A stretch of 64,000 nt of DNA. Origin: JAIBJN01 sp963775505 (GTDB lineage: Bacteria > Actinomycetota > Thermoleophilia > Gaiellales > Gaiellaceae). The stretch's first letter is position 1; the number at the start of each line of letters is the position of its first letter. Location of the stretch: contig CAVZIL010000007.1 of the NCBI GenBank assembly GCA_963775505.1, positions 186,001 to 250,000 of the forward strand, given 5' to 3'. The notes beneath the pieces are model-generated. The model made no database searches and was not told the DNA's origin. It saw only the letters and a program-made list of their open reading frames with translations. Made by a program: the position numbers and the translations under genes. Positions 1 through 8,825 of this stretch are shown here, in pieces.

Positions 1-810
1 GACTGGCAGGGCGGCGAAGACGATCTCGCTCCTCGAGCCGGTGACCCGGATGACGGTCTCCGCCAGCTCGAGCAGGGTCATCTCCCGAGGGTTGCCGAGG
101 TTGACCGGAAGGTGCTCGTTGCTCCGGACGAGCAGGCTGAGCCCGCGTACGAGATCGTCGACGTAGCAGAAGGAGCGAGTCTGGGAGCCGTCGCCGAAGA
201 CCGTCAGCGGCTCGTTTTCGATCGCCTGGCGGAGGAACGTGGGAATGGCGCGACCGTCCTCCCGGCGCATCCGCGGTCCGTAGGTGTTGAATATGCGCGC
301 GATGCAGGTGTCCACCCCCTGCTGGCGGTGGTATGCCATGGTGAGCGCCTCGGCGTAGCGTTTGGCCTCGTCGTAGACTCCGCGGGGGCCAACGGAATTC
401 ACGTGGCCCCAGTACGTCTCGGGCTGCGGGTGGACCTGCGGGTCACCGTAGACCTCACTCGTGGAGGCGAGCAGAAACCGTGCACGCTTGAACTTGGCGA
501 GCCCGAGCATGTGATGTGTCCCGTACGAGCCCACCTTGAGCGTGTGCAACGGTAGGCGCTGGTAGTCGATCGGGCTGGCCGGACTGGCCAGGTGGAAGAC
601 GACGTCCACAGGCTCGTCGAGAAAGAGCGGCTCGGTGAGGTCGTGATGGACGAACCGAAAGTCCGAGCCGTTGTCGATGTGGTGAATATTCTCGAGCGAT
701 CCGGTGTCGAGGTTGTCGACACAGATGACCCGATCGCCCTCGCCAAGGAGAAAGTCACACAGGTGCGACCCGAGAAACCCTGCACCGCCTGTCACTACCG
801 CAGTGGCCAT
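1..810 (-). CDS. UDP-glucuronate decarboxylase-like NAD-dependent epimerase (partial)
   Basis: This is an extended short-chain dehydrogenase that should convert an NDP-sugar, probably UDP-glucuronate to UDP-xylose, for surface polysaccharide. The ATG at 810 opens a Rossmann glycine motif TGGAGFLG (residues 7-14). It is followed by the HLASPASP segment typical of UDP-xylose synthases (about 73-80), STSEVYGDP (about 116-124) and the catalytic YDEAK (Y146, K150). The C-terminus runs off the left edge after 270 codons; the family is normally 310-320 residues. It is the last visible gene of a leftward sugar operon, about 80 nt after the stop of the upstream epimerase. The subfamily is well supported; the exact substrate is inferred. 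Confidence 0.88.
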   Translation of the reverse strand, partial: MATAVVTGGAGFLGSHLCDFLLGEGDRVICVDNLDTGSLENIHHIDNGSDFRFVHHDLTEPLFLDEPVDVVFHLASPASPIDYQRLPLHTLKVGSYGTHHMLGLAKFKRARFLLASTSEVYGDPQVHPQPETYWGHVNSVGPRGVYDEAKRYAEALTMAYHRQQGVDTCIARIFNTYGPRMRREDGRAIPTFLRQAIENEPLTVFGDGSQTRSFCYVDDLVRGLSLLVRSNEHLPVNLGNPREMTLLELAETVIRVTGSRSEIVFAALPV

Positions 811-892
811 GCCGCCATGACCCCCGAACTCGAATTCCCGGCCGAGTGAGCGCAGAGACTAACGCGAAGCGCCGTTAATAGCCAGTGAAGGC

Positions 893-1831
893 TCAGTGAG
901 CTTCTCGCGTGGTGCTTGGGCCCGCCCCTGGCCGTTCGCGCTCGAGGTCGGCGCGGTACCAGTCGACCGCCGACTCTATCCCTTCGGCGAGCGTCGTTCG
1001 GGGCCGCCAGCCGAGGAGGTCCTTCGTCCGTTCGACGTCGGCGGCCCGGACGATCTCGAGTGGGCGCTCCGGCAACGCTCCGAACTCCGGCTCGACGCCC
1101 GTGCCGACAGTCTCGACGATTCGCTCGACGATCTCCCTGATCGTGACGAGCTGTCCAGTGCCCACGTCCACCGTCGCGCCCGCGAGGTCTTTCCTGGAGG
1201 GCGCGGCGACGAAGGCATCGACCACGTCGTCGACGTAGACCCAGTCGACGGGACGGGTGCCGGTCGAGAGCTTCGGCCGCTCGGAGCGGAGAAGCGACGT
1301 GATGACGTACGGAACGAGCTTCGTGCGATCGTGCTGCCCGGGGCCGTAGACCATGAAGATCCGGAGATTGACGACCCGGAGCCCGTGGAGCGCGTGAAGC
1401 ATGCGCGCGAACGAGCCGACGCCGAGCTTGGCGGCCGCGTAGGGAGAGGCCGGAACCGGATCCTCCGTTGCGGCCTCCGGCTCCTCCTGTGAGCCCGCGA
1501 GGACGACCGAGCACCCGACGCGGGCGGCGGCCACGAGGACGTTCACTGCCGAGACGAGGTTGTCGCAAAGCGACGGCAGGACGGCGTCGAGCTCCCGCGA
1601 TCCCGACACGTAGCCGGCGAGGTGGTAGACGACGTCCGGCTGGATCCGTCCGACGGTCTCCGCGACCGCGTCGGCGTCGCCGAGGTCGGACTGCGACCAG
1701 CGCACACCGTCCTCCTCCTGGGGGCGCCGGCGCCGCGAGACGCCGTGCACCTCCTCTCCGTCGCTGAGCAGACGCTGGCAGAGGCGTCCTCCGATGAATC
1801 CGGACGCGCCGGTGACAAGCGCGCGACTCAT
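893..1831 (-). CDS. NAD-dependent epimerase/dehydratase family protein
   Basis: This is a 312-residue sugar-nucleotide SDR with the cofactor motif TGASGFIGG at residues 7-15 and a YAAAK active site (Y131, K135). The serine of the usual SST position lies in the LAGSQEE segment (near 114). The start ATG at 1831 overlaps the stop of the upstream DUF4910 gene (ATGA), which fixes the start and argues for translational coupling. It would act on an NDP-hexose as a 4,6-dehydratase, 4-epimerase or 4-ketoreductase; the sequence alone does not decide which. In this operon it is the best candidate to work on the CDP-sugar made by the neighbouring cytidylyltransferase. Confidence 0.88.
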   Translation of the reverse strand: MSRALVTGASGFIGGRLCQRLLSDGEEVHGVSRRRRPQEEDGVRWSQSDLGDADAVAETVGRIQPDVVYHLAGYVSGSRELDAVLPSLCDNLVSAVNVLVAAARVGCSVVLAGSQEEPEAATEDPVPASPYAAAKLGVGSFARMLHALHGLRVVNLRIFMVYGPGQHDRTKLVPYVITSLLRSERPKLSTGTRPVDWVYVDDVVDAFVAAPSRKDLAGATVDVGTGQLVTIREIVERIVETVGTGVEPEFGALPERPLEIVRAADVERTKDLLGWRPRTTLAEGIESAVDWYRADLERERPGAGPSTTREAH

Positions 1832-3117
1832 GGAGCTTCGGCGAGCAGGCCCGCCTCGAGGAGCGCATCCGCCGCGCGGCGGACGTCCGAGAAGGCGAGG
1901 CCGGAACGCTCGGCGATGTCGAGCAGGGTCCGCGAGGCGTCCGACTGGTTCAAGACCCAGAGCATCGCAAGCTGGTCCGTTCCTGGATCGGGGCCGCCCA
2001 GCCCGCGGTAGAGGCCGCGCCTCCCCAGCTGCGGCTCGCCCTTCGGCGCGAGGTTCCGGAACGTGCCGTCCTGCTCGAGGACGTCGACGATCTCGAGGGC
2101 GGCTTGCAGCGCCGTCTCGAGGCGATCGGCGCCGATGAGCTGGAGATCGTCGGCCGACGAGTGGTACTCGGGAAACTCGCCCTCGAGCGAGCGGGTGAGA
2201 CAGCCGACCGGGATGTCGAAGCCGGGTGAGTTGAACTGGCGCTCGTCCCAGCCCCAGGGAACGAAGTCGAGGATTCGTCCGTCGCTTCTCTCGACGACGT
2301 GGGCACCGGCTCGATCGAGGGCCGCGTCTCCGCGGCGGCTTCGCTTGTAGGTCAGAGGCCCGGAGTCGCCGACGCAGGCGACCACCAGGCCGCCGACGAT
2401 GTGCGAGAGCCGGGACTCGTTGCGCGCGAGCCACGTGATGGATCCGATCGTCCCGGGGATGAAGAGCAGCCGGTACGAATGCCGCCGCGGGAGCTCGTCG
2501 AGGGTGACTCCGAGCTCCGTGAGCAAGGCGATTCCGGAGACGTTGTCGTTCGCGAGCGATGGGTGGCAGACGTGGGTCGTCAGCAGGATCTCGTCGTCGC
2601 TCTGGCCGGGCAGGAAGCACTCGCCGTAGGTCAGCGACCCCGGGGACAGCGTGCTGTCGATCACGACCTCGTACGTCTCGTCCTCGAGCGCGTCAAGCTG
2701 GTCACGGGTCAGACAGAACCCCCAGCTCCGGGTGTAGTACGACGTCCGGTACGGGATCCAGTCAGGCCGCTCGGCGTGGACGTGGAGGTGCGGCCGAAGG
2801 TCCTCGAGCGTCATGTCGGCTCTCACCGGCTCGCTGTAGCTGACGACGTGGAGGTTCGACTCGCCGAAGTCGACGATCCGGCGGCCCGCCGCGGCGATGT
2901 AGGCGTCCCGGATGTTCCACTCGTCGGGCACCGTCCAGTCGAGAACCTGCGTGCCGCTCGGGACCTCGTGAATCTCGAGCGGAATGTGCCCGGCCGCCTC
3001 GCGCAGCGTCTCGCGCACCCCGTCGCCCGTGATGCTTCGACACAGGGGAAAGAGACGCGACGCGAGTGCGTACATGCGCTCCCCGGCTCCCGCGATCGGA
3101 GCGGTCGCGGACGTCAC
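1828..3117 (-). CDS. DUF4910 (M28-like aminopeptidase fold) protein with C-terminal winged helix
   Basis: This 429-residue protein belongs to the DUF4910/DUF2172 family, which is common in polysaccharide clusters. It has an M28-type zinc-peptidase-like core: a THVCHPS..ND metal segment in the middle, a GTIGSITW motif and a late EYHSSADD motif. A C-terminal winged-helix-like segment (about 370-425) follows. Family members are usually about 430 residues, so the length fits. The GTG start at 3117 lies inside the end of the upstream RmlC-like gene (whose stop is at 3114), and its stop overlaps the next ATG. It may be a deacylase or amidase acting on an amino sugar or sugar adduct, but no function is established for the family; this is inference from context. 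Confidence 0.85.
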   Translation of the reverse strand: MTSATAPIAGAGERMYALASRLFPLCRSITGDGVRETLREAAGHIPLEIHEVPSGTQVLDWTVPDEWNIRDAYIAAAGRRIVDFGESNLHVVSYSEPVRADMTLEDLRPHLHVHAERPDWIPYRTSYYTRSWGFCLTRDQLDALEDETYEVVIDSTLSPGSLTYGECFLPGQSDDEILLTTHVCHPSLANDNVSGIALLTELGVTLDELPRRHSYRLLFIPGTIGSITWLARNESRLSHIVGGLVVACVGDSGPLTYKRSRRGDAALDRAGAHVVERSDGRILDFVPWGWDERQFNSPGFDIPVGCLTRSLEGEFPEYHSSADDLQLIGADRLETALQAALEIVDVLEQDGTFRNLAPKGEPQLGRRGLYRGLGGPDPGTDQLAMLWVLNQSDASRTLLDIAERSGLAFSDVRRAADALLEAGLLAEAP

Positions 3118-3656
3118 GACGCCGTCTCGGCCGTGAAGTCCGGGTAGGAGCGATCGCGCTCGTTGACCACCATGACCTCCCCGGGCCAGTCGATCGCGAT
3201 CGCCGGATCGTCGAAGCGCAGTCCCCGCGCGGCGTCGGGGGCGTGGAACTCGGAGATCTGGTAGGCGACCTCGGACTCTTCGGTGAGCGTGAGGAAGCCG
3301 TGGGCGCACCCCTCGGGCACGTACATCGCGAGCCGGTTCTCGGCCGACAGCTCGGTCCCCACCCAGCGGCGGAACGTGGCGGACTCGGTGCGGAGGTCGA
3401 CCGCGACGTCGAAGATCGCGCCCGACGTGCAGCGGACGAGCTTCGTCTCCTGGTGCGGGGCCGCCTGATAGTGCATCCCGCGCAACGTACCGAGGCGCCG
3501 GTTGTAGGAGATGCTGCACTGGACGAGCCGGCCGCTGAGCCCGTGCCGGGCGAACTCCTGCGTGTCCCACGTCCGCGCGAAGAAGCCCCGCTCGTCTTCG
3601 TGCCGCTCCGGCTCGACGACCCAGACCCCTGCGATCGCTGTCTCACGGAAGGTCAT
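3114..3656 (-). CDS. rfbC: dTDP-4-dehydrorhamnose 3,5-epimerase family protein
   Basis: This is a 180-residue cupin epimerase of the RmlC/RfbC family, which inverts C3 and/or C5 of 4-keto-6-deoxy sugar nucleotides. The catalytic His and Tyr are at the canonical positions (H62 in LRGMHYQ; Y132 after EESEV), and the PEGCAHGF strand is present at about 114-121. The ATG at 3656 overlaps the stop of the PIG-L gene (ATGA). No RmlA, RmlB or RmlD is visible in the window. The adjacent nucleotidyltransferase is of the CDP-glucose type, so the substrate may be a CDP-linked keto sugar rather than dTDP-rhamnose. The family call is firm; the substrate is uncertain. Confidence 0.9.
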   Translation of the reverse strand: MTFRETAIAGVWVVEPERHEDERGFFARTWDTQEFARHGLSGRLVQCSISYNRRLGTLRGMHYQAAPHQETKLVRCTSGAIFDVAVDLRTESATFRRWVGTELSAENRLAMYVPEGCAHGFLTLTEESEVAYQISEFHAPDAARGLRFDDPAIAIDWPGEVMVVNERDRSYPDFTAETAS

Positions 3657-4306
3657 CCGACGAAGAGCGCGAGCTTGCGACACGTGAACGCCTCCGCGTA
3701 GCGGGTCGCGGATTCCATCCCCCGAAGGCGCATGAGGCCGCGAAAGAGCTCATCGTCGAACCAGTGCTTGCCGTGCTGGCTCGAGTAGTGCTCCCGGAGA
3801 ACGCGCAGCTTCTCCTCGACCAGGGATTCCTCGAGCGGGACGAACACGTTCGGCGATCCAAGGTCGCCGTCGTACTTCGGGATCTCGTACTCGAGGAGGA
3901 GGTGGTCGCGAAAGGTGTTCCAGGTGAGCTCGCACGCGAGGCGGTGGTCCTGATGGAGGTCGTGGCGGGTGTGGGTGAAGACGAGGTCGGGCCGAACGTC
4001 CTTCAGCCCTTCGAAGACGTCCTTGACCTCGCCGCCGACGTACGGGAGGAAGCCGTCGCGGAACTCGTGCACCCGGACGTCCAGAACGCCCGCATCCGGG
4101 AGGAGCGCCTGCGCGCTCGCCCGGGCCTCGGCGGCCCGATCGCCGGGCGCAGCGAGCACGACCCACGTCAGCTCGAGGCCGGGCCGGGCGCGGCTCAAGG
4201 CAATCAGCGTCCCTCCGCAGCCGATCTCGATGTCGTCCGCGTGGCAGCCGATCGCGAGAACCCGCTCGATCGGGCGAGCGAGCGCCTCCAGAGCGAAGCC
4301 GAGCAT
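3653..4306 (-). CDS. PIG-L family N-acetylglucosaminyl deacetylase-like protein
   Basis: This is a 217-residue LmbE/PIG-L zinc deacetylase-fold protein. The metal motif is HADD (H22, D24, D25), followed by EIGCGGT, and the second zinc motif HDLHQDH lies near residues 113-119. Such enzymes remove N-acetyl groups from amino sugars, so it would make a free-amine sugar residue or intermediate. The ATG at 4306 overlaps the stop of the cytidylyltransferase (TGATG), and its own stop overlaps the next ATG, so it sits in the middle of a translationally coupled chain. The sugar substrate is unknown. Confidence 0.9.
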   Translation of the reverse strand: MLGFALEALARPIERVLAIGCHADDIEIGCGGTLIALSRARPGLELTWVVLAAPGDRAAEARASAQALLPDAGVLDVRVHEFRDGFLPYVGGEVKDVFEGLKDVRPDLVFTHTRHDLHQDHRLACELTWNTFRDHLLLEYEIPKYDGDLGSPNVFVPLEESLVEEKLRVLREHYSSQHGKHWFDDELFRGLMRLRGMESATRYAEAFTCRKLALFVG

Positions 4307-5091
4307 CAGCTTTCGGGGGAGGCGTCTCGTTTCCAGGGCACGCCGCCGCTCTCGAGGAGAGCGTCGAGCCTCTGCTTGTCCTTGATCGTGTCCATCGGCT
4401 CCCAGAAGCCGTCGTACGGGTACGCGAGAAGCTCTCCTCGCTCGATCAGCCGCGCGAAGGGTTCCTCGACCAGGTCCTCGCCTGGCTCGATGGCGTCCAG
4501 GACGTCTCTGCGGAAGACGAAGAACCCACCGTTGATCCGGACGTCCGCATGGGCGAGCTGCTCGATCGCGGTGACGACGCCGTCGGCGTCGGACCGGACG
4601 AGGTGGTACTCGAGTCGTGGCCTCACCGAGATGAAGAGCCCGGTCTTCCCGCTCCGCTCGAGCGTGGCGATCATGTCGTCCAGCGGGGCGTCGGTGACGC
4701 CGTCGCCGTAGGTCGCGAGGAAGTAGGGGTCGTCGCCGAGGTACGGGCCGACGAGGCGCAGGCGCTCGCCGATCGGAGACTGGACGCCGGTGTCGACGAA
4801 CGTGATCCGCCAGTCGGAGATGTCCGAGCCGAGCAGCTCCACGTCGCGTCCGCCGTTCGAGAGCACGAAGTCGTTGGTGAGCGCCTCGTTGTAGGCGAGG
4901 AAGTAGTCCTTGACCACCTCCGCACGGTGTCCGAGGCAGAGGATGAAGTCGGTGTGGCCCCACGACGCGTACCAGTTCATGAGATGCCAGAGGATCGGCT
5001 GCGTCCCGATCGCGATCATCGGCTTCGGGATCCGCTGCGTCGCCTCGCCCATCCGGACCCCGAGCCCGCCGCAGAAGATGACGACCTTCAC
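4306..5091 (-). CDS. rfbF: Glucose-1-phosphate cytidylyltransferase
   Basis: This enzyme would make CDP-glucose from CTP and glucose-1-phosphate, the entry to CDP-3,6-dideoxyhexoses and branched sugars. The nucleotidyltransferase signature FCGGLGVRMGE is at residues 6-16 and IPKPM follows; TYGDGVTD carries the metal-binding Asp. I place the start at GTG 5091, giving 261 residues beginning VKVVIF as in family members. A GGGGAG ribosome site lies about 7 nt upstream, whereas extension to a TTG at 5115 lacks one. CDP-glucose 4,6-dehydratase (RfbG), the usual partner, is not seen, so one of the SDRs here or a gene outside the window must fill that role. Confidence 0.93.
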   Translation of the reverse strand: MKVVIFCGGLGVRMGEATQRIPKPMIAIGTQPILWHLMNWYASWGHTDFILCLGHRAEVVKDYFLAYNEALTNDFVLSNGGRDVELLGSDISDWRITFVDTGVQSPIGERLRLVGPYLGDDPYFLATYGDGVTDAPLDDMIATLERSGKTGLFISVRPRLEYHLVRSDADGVVTAIEQLAHADVRINGGFFVFRRDVLDAIEPGEDLVEEPFARLIERGELLAYPYDGFWEPMDTIKDKQRLDALLESGGVPWKRDASPES

Positions 5092-5131
5092 GCCGCAGCT
5101 CCCCGCAGCGACCAATCGCTCGCGTGCGCCG

Positions 5132-6397
5132 TCACCCGGGCTCGATGACGGTGGCCAGCGGGATCGGGACGATCAGCTGTCCGCCCCAGTCGCCGACGTA
5201 TGCGAGCTGGGAGGAGATCTCGTCGACCAGGTTCCAGGGGAGCACGAGCAGGTGGTCCGGGCGCGTCTCGGCGATCCGCTCGACAGGATGGATTGGAAGA
5301 TGGGTCCCAGGAGTGAAGAGGCCGTGCTTGTACGGGTTCCGGTCGACCGTGTAGTCGAGGAGATCAGTTCGAATGCCGCAGTAGTTGAGAAGCGTGTTCC
5401 CCTTGCCGGGGGCTCCGTAGCCGGCGATCTGCTTCCCCTCGCGCCGCAGGTCGATCAGAAGCTCCAGGAGCGCGCGCTTCGACACCTTCACCAGCTCGGC
5501 GAAGCGGAGGTACCGGTCGGGCGCGCGGAGTCCCTGCCGCTCCTCGTCCGCGAGCAGACGCGGAACCGCCTCGCGCGCCGGATGAGGCCCACCGCGGTGC
5601 TGCGCATACACCCTCAGCGAGCCGCCGTGCGTCCAGAGCTCCTCGACGTCATAGACGTCGAGCCCGTGCGCGCGGAAGATCTCGGCGATCGTCCCGAGGG
5701 AGAAGTACGAGAAGTGCTCGTGGTAGATCGTGTCGTACTGGAGGCCGTCGAGCAGTTGCAGGAGGTGCGGAAACTCGAACGTGGCCGTGCCCTCGTCGCG
5801 GAGCACGAGCTTCACTCCCGCGACGAAGTCGTTCAGATCCGGGACCTGGGCGAGAACGTTGTTGCCGACGACGAGGCTCGCCCGGCGGCCTTCGGCAACG
5901 AGTCGCTCCGCCGTCTCCCGTCCGAAGAACTCGACCAGCGTCGGTACGCCGCGCTCCTCGGCCGCCGCCGCCACGTTCGCGGCCGGGTCGATCCCCAGAA
6001 CCGGCACTTCGGTCCCGACGAAGTGCTGGAGGAGGTAGCCGTCGTTCGACGCGAGCTCGATGACGAGATCGGTCTCGCCGAGCTCCAGCCTCGCGCGGAT
6101 CACCTCGACGTAGGCTCGCGCATGTTCGACCCACGCGGACGAGTAGCCGGAGAAGTACGCGTAGTCCGTGAAGATGTCCTCCGGGGCCACGAACGCGGGC
6201 AGCTGCACCAGCCAACAGCGTGTGCAGGCTCGGACGTGCAGGGGGTAGAACGGCTCCATCCGTTCGAGCCGATCGGCCGAAACGAAGCTCTCGCAGAGCG
6301 GCGACATGCCGAGGTCGACGACCGTCAGCTCGAGCGTCGCGCCGCAGAAGCGGCAGGCGACGCTGTCGCGGGCCGCTCGAACGCTCCCCGATCCCAC
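5132..6397 (-). CDS. NovU/TylC3-type sugar C-methyltransferase
   Basis: This is a 421-residue SAM-dependent methyltransferase with three parts. An N-terminal zinc-binding domain carries two Cys pairs (CRFC near 16-19 and CTRC near 57-60). A class I SAM domain follows with VIELASNDGYLLQ (about 115). The C-terminal methyltransferase-14 domain contains GYGAPGKGNTLLNY. This architecture matches deoxysugar C-3 methyltransferases such as TylC3 and NovU. It is the first gene of the leftward operon and starts at GTG 6397. Its presence points to a C-methyl-branched deoxy sugar in the polysaccharide. The family is firm; the position of methylation is inferred. Confidence 0.9.
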   Translation of the reverse strand: MGSGSVRAARDSVACRFCGATLELTVVDLGMSPLCESFVSADRLERMEPFYPLHVRACTRCWLVQLPAFVAPEDIFTDYAYFSGYSSAWVEHARAYVEVIRARLELGETDLVIELASNDGYLLQHFVGTEVPVLGIDPAANVAAAAEERGVPTLVEFFGRETAERLVAEGRRASLVVGNNVLAQVPDLNDFVAGVKLVLRDEGTATFEFPHLLQLLDGLQYDTIYHEHFSYFSLGTIAEIFRAHGLDVYDVEELWTHGGSLRVYAQHRGGPHPAREAVPRLLADEERQGLRAPDRYLRFAELVKVSKRALLELLIDLRREGKQIAGYGAPGKGNTLLNYCGIRTDLLDYTVDRNPYKHGLFTPGTHLPIHPVERIAETRPDHLLVLPWNLVDEISSQLAYVGDWGGQLIVPIPLATVIEPG

Positions 6398-6472
6398 TCT
6401 TACAGCCTAATGAGGAGACCTGCCCATGTCATCCTCGTCACACGATGCCCCGCCCGTCCAGGAGCGGTGGGC

Positions 6473-6478
6473 TAGACT
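6473..6478 (+). promoter_or_regulatory. Putative -10 element TAGACT
   Basis: A TAGACT hexamer lies in the divergent space between the leftward sugar operon and the rightward glycosyltransferase. The same TAGAMT or TACACT hexamer recurs upstream of several other genes in the window, which is the main support. No convincing -35 is visible. Confidence 0.35.
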
Positions 6479-6593
6479 CGGAGAGCCCGGCGTTCCGCAG
6501 CGGCCCATGGAGAGAACCTTGGAACGCGCACAGCACAGCGGCCTCGACGAGCTCACTCGACCGAGCGGCGGATCGAGTGGCGGGGGCTTGGTC

Positions 6594-7604
6594 ATGTCCC
6601 GAGTGAGCGTGTTGATCCCCACTCACGGCGACGTCGACCTTCTGCGGAGGTCGCTGCCGACGCTCCTCGACGATCCTGCCGCGGACGTCGAGGTGATCAT
6701 CGTCAACAACGACCCGCAGCAGGACGTTCGAGCCGCGATCGGCAACTACGCCTCCGACCGCCGAACGACGATCGTGGAAATGGGCTTCGAGGGCGACTTT
6801 CCTCGGGCCGTCAACCGCGGAATCGAACGCGCGAGCGGAGAGCTCGTGATGCTCTGCAACGCCGATCTCTTTCCGTCCGCAACGTATCTCTCGACGCTGC
6901 AGGAGTTCTTCGATCGCCATGCGCGGGCTGGAGCGGCGAGCGGAAAGCTGATCCGGTACGACCTGGAGCGCGGCGAGGCCACCAACGTCGTCGACTCCGC
7001 CGGCCTGATGCTGACGCGCCAGCGGCGTCTCAAGGCACGGGGCGAAGGCGAAGTCGACACCGGACAGTTCGACACCGAGCTCGAGGTGTTCGGTCTCGAC
7101 GGCGCGGCGATAGTGCTGCGCCGGGCCGCACTCGACGACATCATGGTCGACGGCGAGTATCTGGACGAGAACTTCGTCGCGCACAAGGAAGACCACGATC
7201 TCTCCTGGCGCGTTCGACTCGCCGGCTGGGAGTGCTGGTACGTGCCGGAGGCAGTCGCCTACCACGCCCGGACGACGCGCGGCCTTGGATCGACCGCATA
7301 CCTGAAGGCGATCGGCGAGTTTCACCACCAGCAGGCGGAGAAGAGCGACTCGGTGCGCAGGCACGCCATGAAGAATCAGTGGCTGCTGCTGCTGAAGAAC
7401 GAGGACGCGTACAACTTCATCCGGGACGCCCCGTTCATCATCGCGCGGGAACTGACCGTGCTCGGACACAGCCTCGTGTTCTCGCCCAGGGCGCTCAAGG
7501 CGATTCCGATGACGATTCGGATCCTGCCCGAGACGTGGAGGAAGCGGCGGGCTGCCAAGCGCCGTCAACGAATGGACGCCGCCGCGCTGAGGCGCTGGTT
7601 GTAA
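6594..7604 (+). CDS. Glycosyltransferase family 2
   Basis: This is a 336-residue GT-A glycosyltransferase of the rhamnosyltransferase-like GT2 group. It starts SVLIPTHGD, has VIIVNND after the first strand, the DxD-like CNADLFP metal motif near residue 90, and the acceptor-side KEDHDLSWR segment near 200. I choose ATG 6594 because the conserved fold begins directly there and a GGGGGC stretch precedes it; longer readings to 6508 or 6426 add low-complexity residues. It is cytoplasmic and would add one sugar to the lipid-linked repeat unit. It stands head-to-head with the leftward operon and is followed after 3 nt by a GT4 gene. Confidence 0.88.
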   Translation: MSRVSVLIPTHGDVDLLRRSLPTLLDDPAADVEVIIVNNDPQQDVRAAIGNYASDRRTTIVEMGFEGDFPRAVNRGIERASGELVMLCNADLFPSATYLSTLQEFFDRHARAGAASGKLIRYDLERGEATNVVDSAGLMLTRQRRLKARGEGEVDTGQFDTELEVFGLDGAAIVLRRAALDDIMVDGEYLDENFVAHKEDHDLSWRVRLAGWECWYVPEAVAYHARTTRGLGSTAYLKAIGEFHHQQAEKSDSVRRHAMKNQWLLLLKNEDAYNFIRDAPFIIARELTVLGHSLVFSPRALKAIPMTIRILPETWRKRRAAKRRQRMDAAALRRWL

Positions 7605-7607
7605 GGC

Positions 7608-8823
7608 GTGATCGACCCGCCGGAGGCATCCCCGCCGAGCATCACCCGCATCGCCGTCGTCATCAACGCGGTGACCCCGTACATGCGGCCGCTCTGGAGC
7701 CGGCTCGGCGAGCGCGAGGACATCGAGCTCCTCCTCGTGACCGAGACGCCGATGGAACGCGATCGGCGCTGGGAGGTCGAGACCGACTTGCCCTTGGAGC
7801 ACGTCCAGCTCGACTCGTGGACGCTGGATCTGGCCTGGATGGCCGTGGGCTCGGGCTTCAAGACGCGGTTCGACAGCTACGTGTACGTCCCGAAGCGGCC
7901 GCTCACCCCGCTGCGCCGCTTCTCCCCGCATGTCGTCGTGGCGGCCGGGGGCGGGGTGTGGTCCTCGCCGGCGAACATCGCCGCCCTCGCCGCCCGGCGC
8001 CGCTACGGCTGGGCGGTCGTGCCGTGGTGGAACACGTTCACGCGCGAGAGGCGCACCCTGCCCAGGCGTCTCGCAGAACCCTGGGTGAGGTACTTCTTCA
8101 GGTCCGCGGATGCCTGGCTCGCCGGCGGCTCGAGGCATGCTCGCGACGTTGTCCGGCTTGGCGCGGACCCGAACCGCACGGTGATCGCGCCGCTCACGGC
8201 CCTGGGGCCGAGCCCGCCGCTGGAGCGCACGGGCTTCCTCGTGCCGGGTCAGCCGCGCTTTCTCTTCGTCGGCCGCTTCATCGAGCGAAAGGGGATCGAC
8301 GTCCTGCTCGACGCCTTCCGTGGCCTCGAGCGTGGGGAGCTCTGGTTGGTCGGCGACGGCCCGCTCCGCGCCTTCGTGGAGGCCGAGTCCAGGGGAGATT
8401 CCCGGATCCGCGTCCTCGGATACGCCGACGAGACGTCGCTGCCGGACCTGTACGGGCAGGCGGACATCCTCGTGGTCCCGTCTCTCTTCGAGCCCTGGGG
8501 TCTCGTCGTCCACGAGGGCCTTGCGCACGGGCTAGCCCGTGATCGCGACCGATCAGGTCGCCGCTGCAGACGACCTCGTCGAAGCGGGCGTCAACGGCTA
8601 CGTCGTCCCCGCCGGATCCCGGGACGCGCTCCTGTCCGCGATGCGCTCGGCTTCGGAGTGGTCGCCCTCGCACTGGCGGGAAGCCTCCGCCCACACCGGC
8701 CGGACGCTTCCGCAGTACGGGATCGACCCCGCGGCAGAAGCCTTCGTCCGAGGGTGCCGGCTCGCCCTTCAGCACCGCCGTAGGCTCGGCGCGCGGGATC
8801 GCGCGGCCGTCGCAGGCCTGTAG
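7608..8823 (+). CDS. Glycosyltransferase family 4 (frameshifted)
   Basis: This is a GT-B glycosyltransferase of about 404 residues once repaired. The first frame carries IAVVINAVTPYMRPLW, VGRFIERKGIDVLLDAF and PSLFEPWGLVVHEGLAHGL. The last stretch (IATDQVAAADDLV and so on to the stop) lies in the next frame. Reading GGGCTAGCCC at about 8530-8536 with one base fewer gives the expected G-L-P-V-I-A-T-D, so one extra base is present. The start is GTG 7608, 3 nt after the preceding stop. The function is sugar transfer in polysaccharide assembly. It is either a sequencing indel or a recent inactivation; the intact remainder favours the former. Confidence 0.82.
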
Positions 8824-8825
8824 AT

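Noticed and set aside
6438..8528. A 696-codon minus-strand open frame opposite the two glycosyltransferases.
   Set aside because: Composition is Arg/Pro/Gly-rich with no recognisable domain; the plus strand encodes clear GT2 and GT4 proteins.
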